NCBI GenBank assembly: GCA_965198655.1
Contig: OZ240668.1
Coordinates: 1,922,001 to 1,986,000, forward strand
Direction of reading: 5' to 3'
DNA: 64,000 nucleotides
Source of the DNA: Lichenicola sp965198655
GTDB lineage: Bacteria; Pseudomonadota; Alphaproteobacteria; Acetobacterales; Acetobacteraceae
Every line of letters starts with the position of its first letter. Positions within the stretch are counted from its first letter, which is position 1. The position numbers were made by a program, and so were the translations under genes. Below the pieces are notes generated by a model that was not told the DNA's origin, made no database searches, and was given only the letters and a program-made list of their open reading frames with translations. Positions 53,885 to 61,861 of this stretch are shown piece by piece.

Positions 53885-54001
53885 ATGGCCAAACTCGTGC
53901 TTCTGACCGGCGTGATCATGACCTTCGCGTTTGGCACCGTGGCGGCCACCGAAGGCGGCTTGCTGATGCCGATGCCGGCATCGCTGGCGCAGAACAACTG
54001 A
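53885..54001 (+). CDS. Possible 38-aa secreted or membrane peptide
   Basis: Located in the gap between two minus-strand genes, it encodes MAKLVLLTGVIMTFAFGTVA followed by a short polar tail ending AQNN. It looks like a signal peptide or single hydrophobic helix. The Shine-Dalgarno is weak (GGGTG about 9 nt upstream). Such tiny frames arise by chance in high-G+C DNA, so the call is tentative. Confidence 0.3.
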   Translation: MAKLVLLTGVIMTFAFGTVAATEGGLLMPMPASLAQNN

Positions 54002-54011
54002 CGGGCGTCAT

Positions 54012-55505
54012 TCAGGCGTCCTGTCCGAGGTAGCGGCGGCGCAGGTGGGCCTGGTAGATCGCGGCGTCCAGCGAGGTGCCGGTCGCGTCCGCGACCAGCT
54101 CGGTGGTCGTCTTCAGGCTGCCCAGGCGGTGAACGTTTTCGGCGAGCCAGCCGACCAGCGGGGCGAAGTCGCCGCGCGACAAGCCGTTCTCCAGGTCGGG
54201 CACGGCGGTGCAGGCGCTGCGGAACAATTGTGCCGCGGTCATCGCGCCGAGGGTGTAGGTCGGGAAGTAGCCCCACAGCCCGGCCGGCCAGTGGATGTCC
54301 TGCAGGCAGCCGCGTCGGTCGTCCGGCACGGTGACGCCGAGCAGATCACGGATCCCGTCGTTGAACTCGCCCGGCAGCTCCCGCAGCGACAGGTCGCCGA
54401 CGAACAGGGCGCGCTCGATCTCGTAGCGGACCAGCACGTGCGCCGGATAGGTGACCTCGTCAGCATCGACCCGGATCAGCCCTGGCCGTACCTGCCGGTA
54501 ATGGGTCCGGAGGTTGTCGAACCCCCAGGCCGGATCGTCGCCGAACGCGTCGCGCAGCAGGGGAGCGAGGTATCGCAGGAACGCGTCGCTGCGGCACGCC
54601 TGCATCTCGATCAGCAGGGACTGGCTTTCGTGCAGGGTCATGCCGCGCGCCTGGCCGACCGGCTGCGACAGCCAGTCGGCGGGGCGGTTCTGCTCGTAGA
54701 GGGCGTGCCCGGTCTCGTGCAGCACGCCCATCAGCGCGCCGGAGAAGTCGGCCTCGTCGTAGCGGGTGGTGATCCGGACGTCGTCGTTGGCGCCGCCGCA
54801 GAACGGGTGGGTGCTGACGTCGAGCCGGCCGCGGCTGCGGTCGAAGCCGATCGCCTGCATCAGTTGCTCGCCCAGGCGGCGCTGCGCCTCGACCGGGAAC
54901 GGGCCCGGCATCGGCAGGAGCGTCCGGCCCGCCTGACGCGCCAGCACCTCGGCCAGCAGGGCAGGCAGGCCGTCGCGCAGGCGCCCGAAGATCGGGTCGA
55001 TGACCGATTGGCGCAGGCCGGGATCGTACTGGTCGAGCAAGGCGTCGTAGGGCGATAGCCCCAGCGCCTCGCCCTTGGCGGCGCCGATCGCGCGCTGCGT
55101 TGCCAGCACCTGCTCCAGGTGCGGCAGCAGGGCGAGGTAGTCGCTGTCGGCGCGCGCCTGCCGCCACGCCACCTCGCACGCGGTCGCGGCGCGCGAGGCG
55201 GCTTCCACCAGATCGGCGGGAACCGCGGTGGCGTGGCGGTGGGTGCTGCGCATCTCGCGCAGGTTGGCGGACTGCCAGGGTCCCAGCGTGTCGGCCGCCG
55301 CCTCGGCCTGGTGCAGCAGCGCGTCGGTCTCAGGGTCGGTCAGCAGCTCGTGCCGGATCACCGACAGGGTGGCGATCTGCTCGCCGCGCTCGGCCGCGGC
55401 GCCGATCGGCATGGTGGTCTCCTTGTCCCAGCCAAGGATGCCGAGCGCGCCGTCGAGGCGGCTGAGCCGGGCGAATCGCCGCTCCAGCACGTGATAGGCC
55501 TGCAT
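54012..55505 (-). CDS. M32-family metallocarboxypeptidase (thermostable carboxypeptidase 1-like)
   Basis: The 497-aa protein shows the M32 zinc motif LMGVLHETGHALYEQNRP, preceded by DVRITTRYDEADF. FCGGANDDVRIT, GMTLHESQSLLIEMQACRS (third ligand region) and TYPAHVLVRYEIERALFVGD are further conserved blocks. It removes C-terminal residues from peptides in the cytoplasm. Length agrees with the family. The ATG at 55505 starts family-like sequence (QAYHVLERRFARL); an in-phase extension to 55643 overlaps the divergent promoter and is rejected. Confidence 0.93.
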   Translation of the reverse strand: MQAYHVLERRFARLSRLDGALGILGWDKETTMPIGAAAERGEQIATLSVIRHELLTDPETDALLHQAEAAADTLGPWQSANLREMRSTHRHATAVPADLVEAASRAATACEVAWRQARADSDYLALLPHLEQVLATQRAIGAAKGEALGLSPYDALLDQYDPGLRQSVIDPIFGRLRDGLPALLAEVLARQAGRTLLPMPGPFPVEAQRRLGEQLMQAIGFDRSRGRLDVSTHPFCGGANDDVRITTRYDEADFSGALMGVLHETGHALYEQNRPADWLSQPVGQARGMTLHESQSLLIEMQACRSDAFLRYLAPLLRDAFGDDPAWGFDNLRTHYRQVRPGLIRVDADEVTYPAHVLVRYEIERALFVGDLSLRELPGEFNDGIRDLLGVTVPDDRRGCLQDIHWPAGLWGYFPTYTLGAMTAAQLFRSACTAVPDLENGLSRGDFAPLVGWLAENVHRLGSLKTTTELVADATGTSLDAAIYQAHLRRRYLGQDA

Positions 55506-55633
55506 GGTGCGTTCCCCGATGCCGATGGAGCCATGACAGACCGGGTGGGACCAGAAGATCAAGCCGGGGCGGGATGCATCCTTGGGCCCAGGCTGGCATG
55601 ATCGGCGCCGGACCACCCGGGGGAGGTGCCGCG

Positions 55634-57598
55634 ATGCCGCCACGCGACCGCCGCGCCGACGCGGCGGCGGGACAAGGAACCCGCCTGCACCAGGCCGGCG
55701 ACCTCCAGGGCGCGGACCGGTGCTACCGCGCGGCGCTGGCGCTGCAGCCGGATCATGCCGATGGGCTGCACGGCCTCGGCGTGCTGGCGCTCGGCCGCGG
55801 GCAGAGCGGGCAGGCGATTGCCTTTATCGGCCGGGCCGTGACGGCCCGGCCGGAGGTGGCGGTGTACTACCTCAACCTCGGGCTGGCGCTGCGCGACCAG
55901 GGCCATGTCGAGCAGGCGCGCGCGGCGCTGCAGGTGGCCGTGCTGCGCGATCCGGAGGATCCGCGCGCACACGCGGCCCTCGCCGCGATCCTGGAGTCCC
56001 TCGGCCGGACCGCGGAGGCCGAGGCCGCGGCAGCGGACGCGGTGCGTCGCGACCCGGCGCACGGCACGCCGTCCACCTCCATCCCCGGCGCCAGTGCCGC
56101 GCTGGCACGGCTCAGGATCGGGACCGGCCGGCTCGCCGAGGCGGTGCCGATGCTGCGCGCCGCGGTGGCGGAAGCGCCGGACGACGCGTCGTCCTGGCAT
56201 CTCCTCGGCGACGCCGAAGCACGGCTGGGCCGGCCGGACCGGGCCGAGGACGCGTTCCGGCGGGTGGCGGCGCTGCTGCCGGACGATCCGGCGGCGCTGG
56301 CCAACCTCGGCGGCCTCCTGTTCGAGCGCGGCCGGCTCGACGAGGCGGAAGCGCTGCTTCGCCGGGCCGCCGCCGGCGCGCCGCCCACGGCGGAAACCGC
56401 AAGCAATCTCGGCCTGGTGCTGATGGCAATCGGCCACCTGCCGGAGGCGGAACGGGCGCTGGCGCAGGCCTCGGCGCTGGCGCCGGGCTCCGACGGCATC
56501 CTGCTCAACCGCGGCACGGTCCTGGCGGAGCTGGGACGACATGCGGAGGCGGAGGGCTGCTTCTCCCTGGTCGAAACGCGCGCCGCGGCCAGCTCGACCG
56601 ACGCGGCAGGGGCGCGGTTCAACCGGGGCACCGTGCTGCTGGCCAATGGGCAGCACCGGGAGGGCTGGGAGCTGTTCGAGGCGCGACGCAGGCTGGTGCC
56701 GCCGGCGCCGTCGGCGCTGCCGGACTGGAACGGGCAGGGGCTGCCGGACGACGCCGCCGTGCTGCTCCACGCCGAGCAGGGCCTGGGGGACGCGATCCAG
56801 TTCCTCCGCTTCGCGCCCCTGGCGGCGGAGCGTGCGTCGGTGCGTCTGCTGCTGCCGAAACCGTTGCAGCCGCTGGTGGCCGGCCTGCTCTCGTCCCGCT
56901 GCCGGATGGCGACGCCGGGCCGCGTCGTCGAGGGCTGCGTGGCGCAGGCGAGCCTGCTCAGCCTGCCGTTCCTGCTCGGATGCGACGCGCCCGGCTTCGA
57001 CGGGCCTTACCTGGCGGTGCCGGACGCGGCGCGGCCGGCGGCGAGCTGGCTGGACGGGCGTCCGGACGAGCCGAGGGTCGGCCTGAGCTGGGCCGGCAAC
57101 CCCGGCTACCGGTTCGACAGGCGCCGCTCGCTGCGGCTGGACCAGCTCGCCCCGCTCGCGGCGGTACGGGGCGTGCGGTTCGTGCCGCTGCAGCAGGGCG
57201 AGGCGGCGCGGCAGCCGGCGCCGGCGGGGCTGGCGCTCGACCCTCCGCCGGGCCCGCCGCCGGACCTTGCCGGCACCGCGGCGCTGATCGAGCGGCTCGA
57301 CCTGGTGGTGACGGTGGACACCGCGATCGCCCACCTCGCCGGCGCGCTCGGCCGGCCGGTCTGGCTGCTGAACCGGTATGGCGGCGATTGGCGCTGGCAG
57401 GACGGCAACCTCGACCCGGACGGTGCCAGCCTGTGGTATCCGACGCTGCACCAGTTCCGCCAGGCCGAGCCGCTGCCGCCGGAGCAGGCCTGGGAGCGAC
57501 CGATCCTGGCGCTGGCGGACGCGCTCAGGCGGCTCCGGGGACGGGGCCATTCCGAGCGGGGCAACGCCGTGCCGAGCCACCCCGAGGATCATTCATGA
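55634..57598 (+). CDS. TPR protein with C-terminal glycosyltransferase-like domain
   Basis: The 654-aa protein starts at 55634 after GGAGG. About ten TPR units cover residues 1-350 (for example GDLQGADRCYRAALALQPDH, YYLNLGLALRDQGHVEQA, ANLGGLLFERGRLDEAEALL). The C-terminal 300 residues resemble the GT9/GT41-like fold often fused to TPRs: LHAEQGLGDAIQFLRFAPLA, VGLSWAGNPGYRFDRRRSL and DLVVTVDTAIAHLAGALGRP. The last block would bind a sugar nucleotide. Whether it glycosylates proteins or only binds is unknown. The next gene overlaps its stop. Confidence 0.85.
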   Translation: MPPRDRRADAAAGQGTRLHQAGDLQGADRCYRAALALQPDHADGLHGLGVLALGRGQSGQAIAFIGRAVTARPEVAVYYLNLGLALRDQGHVEQARAALQVAVLRDPEDPRAHAALAAILESLGRTAEAEAAAADAVRRDPAHGTPSTSIPGASAALARLRIGTGRLAEAVPMLRAAVAEAPDDASSWHLLGDAEARLGRPDRAEDAFRRVAALLPDDPAALANLGGLLFERGRLDEAEALLRRAAAGAPPTAETASNLGLVLMAIGHLPEAERALAQASALAPGSDGILLNRGTVLAELGRHAEAEGCFSLVETRAAASSTDAAGARFNRGTVLLANGQHREGWELFEARRRLVPPAPSALPDWNGQGLPDDAAVLLHAEQGLGDAIQFLRFAPLAAERASVRLLLPKPLQPLVAGLLSSRCRMATPGRVVEGCVAQASLLSLPFLLGCDAPGFDGPYLAVPDAARPAASWLDGRPDEPRVGLSWAGNPGYRFDRRRSLRLDQLAPLAAVRGVRFVPLQQGEAARQPAPAGLALDPPPGPPPDLAGTAALIERLDLVVTVDTAIAHLAGALGRPVWLLNRYGGDWRWQDGNLDPDGASLWYPTLHQFRQAEPLPPEQAWERPILALADALRRLRGRGHSERGNAVPSHPEDHS

Positions 57599-58641
57599 AC
57601 GCGACGTGGTCGCACTCCGAAAGCCGGAACATGCGCAGACTGATCATCACGCGGGGAGACTCGGAAGCGGGCTGTCTCAAGAAGACCCGGCTGGCGGACA
57701 AGGTCCTCCCGCTGCTGGGCGATCATCTCGTCAACGCGGCGCCACCCTCGGACGAGGAGATCGAGGCGTTCTTCGGGCCGAGCCGCCACACCAGCGAGCC
57801 CCTCTGGCAGGCCTGGATTACCGCCAGGGACGGAGCGCGGGACGACACCGATCATCACCTCGGCTTCCTCAACGTCGTCGTCGCCTTCGACGTCATCGAG
57901 TTGTGGTTCGCTCCTGATCCGCGGGCGCAGATCCAGTTGGCAAACCTGCTCTGGTACATCGAGCGGACCGGCTGCGACACCGACAAGCTGGTCCTGGCGC
58001 GGGTCGACTTCTCGATCGCCGAGCACAACGCGGCGGAGATCAAGACGCTCAGGCCGGCGAGGGAACCGTTGACGCGGGCCCAGATCCACACCGGACGACT
58101 GCTCTGGAACGCCTTCGTCCACCCGACTCCGGAGGCCCTGTTCGACCTTCTCGCCGAGGACCTTTCTCCTCTCCCCTGGAGCCGCCAGACGGTGTTGCGC
58201 CTGCTCAAGGAGCTGCCCTCGGTCAGGACCGGTCTGGGCTTGGCCGAGTCAAATCTCCTCTGGCTGGCCGGCCAACCCGGCGCGACATGGAGCTCGGTGG
58301 CCGGAGGCTACCATCGTTCCGGCCACCCGCCGACGATACCCTGGTCGGAGGCGGAGTTGCTGCTGCATCGCCTCGCGTCCTGTGGTGCGCCCGCGGTGTC
58401 CGGGTTCGTGCTAGACCCGTTCCGGGATCCGCCGGAACCGGGGGAGCGCTTCGACGAGGACCTGTTCCTCAGCCACCGGAAGACGCCGCTATCCCTCACG
58501 CCGCTCGGCCGCGACCTCAACGGGCGCAAGACCGACTTCACCCGGCACAACCCGGTCGACCGCTGGCTGGGCGGCACGCGGCTGACCACGGACAGGCTGT
58601 GGCGCTGGGACGGCGAACGGTGCAGCCTGACGAGGCCCTGA
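57595..58641 (+). CDS. DUF1835-like protein
   Basis: The 348-aa protein's ATG overlaps the TPR-gene stop (ATGA). The DUF1835-like core begins LIITRGDSEAGCLKKTRLAD, then HHLGFLNVVVAFDVIELWFA and DPRAQIQLANLLWYIERTG. A C-terminal part with LPWSRQTVLRLLKELPSVR and FVLDPFRD resembles DUF3658-type extensions. The biochemical role of the family is not established. The coupling to the TPR protein suggests a joint function. An inner ATG at the RRLIITRGD block is an alternative start. Confidence 0.75.
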   Translation: MNATWSHSESRNMRRLIITRGDSEAGCLKKTRLADKVLPLLGDHLVNAAPPSDEEIEAFFGPSRHTSEPLWQAWITARDGARDDTDHHLGFLNVVVAFDVIELWFAPDPRAQIQLANLLWYIERTGCDTDKLVLARVDFSIAEHNAAEIKTLRPAREPLTRAQIHTGRLLWNAFVHPTPEALFDLLAEDLSPLPWSRQTVLRLLKELPSVRTGLGLAESNLLWLAGQPGATWSSVAGGYHRSGHPPTIPWSEAELLLHRLASCGAPAVSGFVLDPFRDPPEPGERFDEDLFLSHRKTPLSLTPLGRDLNGRKTDFTRHNPVDRWLGGTRLTTDRLWRWDGERCSLTRP

Positions 58642-58661
58642 CGGCGGGTTGAGCCGCCCTT

Positions 58662-58776
58662 AGCTCACGCTGGAACGCCGCTGCGCCGGGGCGTCCGAGA
58701 CCGCCGCCACTGCCGCCTCCTCGTGCGGGTGAGCACGCCTGGCAGGGCGTCAAGCTTGCGCTCGCTGCTGATCTTG
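58662..58776 (-). pseudogene. Decayed duplicate of the glnD 3' end
   Basis: This stretch aligns with 58921-59050, the last roughly 43 codons of glnD, at about 80% identity with small indels. On the minus strand it reads KISSERKLDALPGVLTR in one frame, then EEAAVAAVSDAPAQRRSSVS and a stop in another; the true tail reads KISSERKLDELRDALLGVL, then EEAAVAAVPDAPGRRRFSVS. A 23-bp run (AGCTTGCGCTCGCTGCTGAT and following) is identical. The multi-hairpin repeat separates the two. Confidence 0.85.
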
Positions 58777-58912
58777 AAGCAAGGCCAAGGCTCCGCCCTG
58801 GACCCGCTGGGGCCGGAGGCCCCAGACCCCTTTTCTCAAGAATCGGGTTTGAAGGGCTCCGCCCTTCATGGGGTCCAGGGGCAACGCCCCTGGGCTTTCT
58901 TCACCACCTACC
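58777..58912 (+). repeat. Multi-hairpin intergenic repeat, copy 3
   Basis: Same order and orientation as copy 1: AAGGCTCCGCCCTG, CTGGGGCC/GGCCCCAG, GAAGGGCTCCGCCCTTC and CCAGGGGCAACGCCCCTGG. It is sandwiched between the decayed glnD tail and the true glnD 3' end. Differences from copy 1 lie mostly in the loops and in compensating stem positions. Confidence 0.85.
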
Positions 58913-58918
58913 GCAATT

Positions 58919-61855
58919 TCAGCTCACGCTGAAACGCCTGCGGCCCGGGGCGTCCGGGACCGCCGCCACGGCTGCCTCCTCGGCTCGGGTGAGCACCCCC
59001 AGCAGCGCGTCGCGCAGCTCGTCGAGCTTGCGCTCGCTGCTGATCTTCAGGCCGAACACGTCCTTGACGTAGAACACGTCGACCGCGCGCACGCCGTAGG
59101 TGGTGACGTGGGCCGACGCGATCTGCAGGCCCTGCTGGCTGATCGCCGCGGTCACGTCGTGCAGCAGGCCGGGCCGGTCGCGGCCGTTCACCTCGATCAC
59201 CGTGTGGGCGTTGGAGGCGCGGTTGTCGATCACCACACGCGGCGGCACGTGGATGGCGCGCATGCGGCGCGCCATCAGGCCGACCGAGGCGCGCGCGATC
59301 TCGCCCGACAGGTCCAGCCGTCCGGACAGGGCCTGCTCCACCAGCACCGACAGGCGGGCAACCCGGTGCGGCGCGTCGAACGTGTCCTCGGCCGCGTCCT
59401 GGACCCAGAAGGTGTCGAGCGCCATGCCGTCGGTCATGGTGTGGATGCGGGCGTCGACGATGGAGGCGCCCGCCACCGCCAGCGCGCCGGCGATGCGGGA
59501 GAACAGGCCGGAATGGTCGCTGGTGTAGACGGTCACCTCCGTCACCGCGCGCGCCGGCAGCGGCTGCGCTTCCACGGTCAGCGGCGCGCCGCGGGCGTGG
59601 CTGTCGCGGATCATGCGGGCGTGCCGGGCATGGGTCTCGGGATCGAACGACAGCCAATAGCCGCCATAGCCGAGCTGCAGGAAGGAGGCGATCTCGCCCG
59701 CGGTGAAGCCTTCCTCGTCCAGCAGGGCGGTCACCGCCTCCTTGGCGCGGGCGACGCGCACGTCGCGCTCGGTGGTGGCGAGGCCGCCGGCCAGCACCTC
59801 GGCGACCCGGGTGTAGAGCTCGCGCAGCAGCGTCGCCTTCCACGCGTTCCACACCTTGGCGCTGACCGCGCGCATGTCGATCACGGTCAGGATCAGCAGC
59901 AGGCGCAGCCGTTCCGGCGACTGGATGGTGTCGGCGAGGTCGAGGATCGTCTTCGGGTCGTCGATGTCGCGCCGGAACGCGGTCTGGCTCAGCAGCAGGT
60001 GGTGCAGGATCAGCCAGGACACCGTCTCGGTCTCCTCCGCCGACAGGCCGAGCGCCGGGCAGAGCTGCAGCGCCATCTCCGAGCCGAGCTCGGAATGGTC
60101 GCCGCCGCTGCCCTTGGCGATGTCGTGCAGCAGGGTGGCGACGTAGAGCGCGCGCCGCGATTGCAGCGCCTCGACCAGCTCGTCGGCGACTGGGGTTTCC
60201 TCCCGCAGCAGGCCCGCCTCCAGCGTGCCGAGGATGCGCACCGCCTCGATGGTGTGCTCGTCCACGGTGAACACGTGGTAGGTGTCGAACTGCATCTGGC
60301 CGACGATGCGCGACCAGGGCGGGATCAGCCGGCCGAGCAGCCCGGTCTCGTTCAGCACGTGCAGCCAGCGGGCCCCCGACTGCCACGGCTCGCCGTGCCG
60401 TATCTCGTCGCGACGCACGGAGGCGTCGCGCGGTCCCGCGGCGCGGCGGTCCGGCCGCTCGCCGCAGATGAGGTCCAGCAGGATGCGGTTCGCTTCCGCG
60501 TCGGCCCGCAGCGACGCCGCGCGCCGTTCCCAGCGGATCAGCGCGTGCATCGCCAGCGGGTGGATGGCGAGCTTGCGGTCGCGGGCCAGGGCGAGCAGCC
60601 GCAGCATCATGATCGGCTCCTCGTCGAACGACACGCCGGGGGCCGGCATGATCTGCCCGTCGGCGAGCGCGAAGCCCGCCTCGCGCAGCGCGTCATCGGT
60701 CGCCGGCGCCGCGGCGGGCGGTCCCAGCGCCTCGCGCAGCACCTGCGGCTCCAGGATGTGGGTCAGCCGCATCACCTCGCGCGCGGTCAGGAAGTAGTGC
60801 CGCATGAACCGCTCGACGCCGACCTGGCGGCCGTGCCGGGTGTAGCCCATGCGGGCGCCCACTACCGGCTGCATGTCGAAGGTGAGCCGTTCCTCGGCGC
60901 GACCGGCGACGTAGTGCAGGTGGAAGCGCACCGTCCACAGGAAGTCCCAGGACCGGCGCGCGCGCTTGGCTTCCTGCTCGGTCAGCAGGGGCGGGCCGCC
61001 GCCCACCGGCCGCGACAGGTCCGACAGCGAGCGGATGCCGAGCACGTAGCGGCTGAGCCAGTACAGCGTCTGCATGTCCCGCAGGCCGCCGCGCCCTTCC
61101 TTGATGTTGGGCTCGACCAGGAACGGGCTTTCGCCGTAGCGGCCGTGGCGGACCGCCCGCTCGCGCTGCTTGTCGGCGATGAAGCCGGACGCGCCGGCCT
61201 CGACGCAGGCGACGATGGCGCGCGCCTGGAACATGGAGAACAGGGCCTCGTCGCCGGCGATGCGCCTGGCGTCGAGCAGGGTGGTGCGGATCGTGGTGTC
61301 GGCGGCCGCCTCGGCGATGCACTGGCTGACCGAGCGGGTGGCGTGGCCGACCTTGAGGCCCAGGTCCCACAGGAAGTAGAGCATGAACTGCACCGTCGAC
61401 AGGATCGCCGGGCTCGGCGTTTCGTCGGTGAGGAACAGCAGGTCGATGTCGCTGAACGGCGCCAGGGTGCCGCGGCCGTAGCCGCCGGTGGCGGCGATCG
61501 CCAAGGTGGTGCCGCCGGCCTCGCTCCCGCGTGACGCGAGGTCATGCGGCGCGACATTGTGCGGCACGTCGTGCGACGCGACCTCGTGCAGCGCATTGCC
61601 CAGGGTGAAGTCGTGCAGGGCGCGGATCAGCCCGTCGGTCAGGGCGGCGAGCGCGTGCGCCGCTTCCTCGCCGTCGAGTCGGTGCTGCTCGAAGCCGTCG
61701 CGCACGCTCTGCTGGATGCGCGCCAGGTGGCGCCGGAACACCGCCAAGGCCGCTGCGCGCGGGGTCGGCCCCGCGTCCGCCGGCCTGGCGAGCGCCGAGG
61801 CGAGGATGCGGGCGGCTTCCTCCGGATCCTGGAACAGCGCGGCCTGGGTCAGCAT
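58919..61855 (-). CDS. glnD: Bifunctional PII uridylyltransferase/uridylyl-removing enzyme
   Basis: The 978-aa nitrogen sensor modifies PII proteins according to glutamine. The nucleotidyltransferase domain carries GGYGRGTLAPFSDIDLLF (residues 124-141, catalytic Asp136/Asp138). A linker leads to the HD domain with LLHDIAKGSGGDHSELG near residue 575 for UMP removal. Two C-terminal ACT domains (VTVYTSDHSGLFSRIAGALA near 773, VIEVNGRDRPGLLHDVTAAI near 885) bind glutamine. Length is normal. The gene lies 6 nt after mutS. The 3' end has been duplicated (58662-58776). Confidence 0.97.
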   Translation of the reverse strand: MLTQAALFQDPEEAARILASALARPADAGPTPRAAALAVFRRHLARIQQSVRDGFEQHRLDGEEAAHALAALTDGLIRALHDFTLGNALHEVASHDVPHNVAPHDLASRGSEAGGTTLAIAATGGYGRGTLAPFSDIDLLFLTDETPSPAILSTVQFMLYFLWDLGLKVGHATRSVSQCIAEAAADTTIRTTLLDARRIAGDEALFSMFQARAIVACVEAGASGFIADKQRERAVRHGRYGESPFLVEPNIKEGRGGLRDMQTLYWLSRYVLGIRSLSDLSRPVGGGPPLLTEQEAKRARRSWDFLWTVRFHLHYVAGRAEERLTFDMQPVVGARMGYTRHGRQVGVERFMRHYFLTAREVMRLTHILEPQVLREALGPPAAAPATDDALREAGFALADGQIMPAPGVSFDEEPIMMLRLLALARDRKLAIHPLAMHALIRWERRAASLRADAEANRILLDLICGERPDRRAAGPRDASVRRDEIRHGEPWQSGARWLHVLNETGLLGRLIPPWSRIVGQMQFDTYHVFTVDEHTIEAVRILGTLEAGLLREETPVADELVEALQSRRALYVATLLHDIAKGSGGDHSELGSEMALQLCPALGLSAEETETVSWLILHHLLLSQTAFRRDIDDPKTILDLADTIQSPERLRLLLILTVIDMRAVSAKVWNAWKATLLRELYTRVAEVLAGGLATTERDVRVARAKEAVTALLDEEGFTAGEIASFLQLGYGGYWLSFDPETHARHARMIRDSHARGAPLTVEAQPLPARAVTEVTVYTSDHSGLFSRIAGALAVAGASIVDARIHTMTDGMALDTFWVQDAAEDTFDAPHRVARLSVLVEQALSGRLDLSGEIARASVGLMARRMRAIHVPPRVVIDNRASNAHTVIEVNGRDRPGLLHDVTAAISQQGLQIASAHVTTYGVRAVDVFYVKDVFGLKISSERKLDELRDALLGVLTRAEEAAVAAVPDAPGRRRFSVS

Positions 61856-61861
61856 GGATGA

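Noticed and set aside
55582..58641. A 1,019-codon frame seeming to fuse the TPR gene region and the DUF1835-like gene
   Set aside because: Only its last third is the real DUF1835-like gene in frame; the rest is an out-of-frame reading of the TPR protein.
23364..58912. CRISPR interpretation of the short repeated palindromes
   Set aside because: The palindromes differ in sequence, are not regularly spaced with unique spacers, and no cas genes are present.
58868..61534. Plus-strand frame of almost 890 codons across glnD
   Set aside because: Antisense to glnD, His/Gly/Arg-rich, and starts inside the repeat element.
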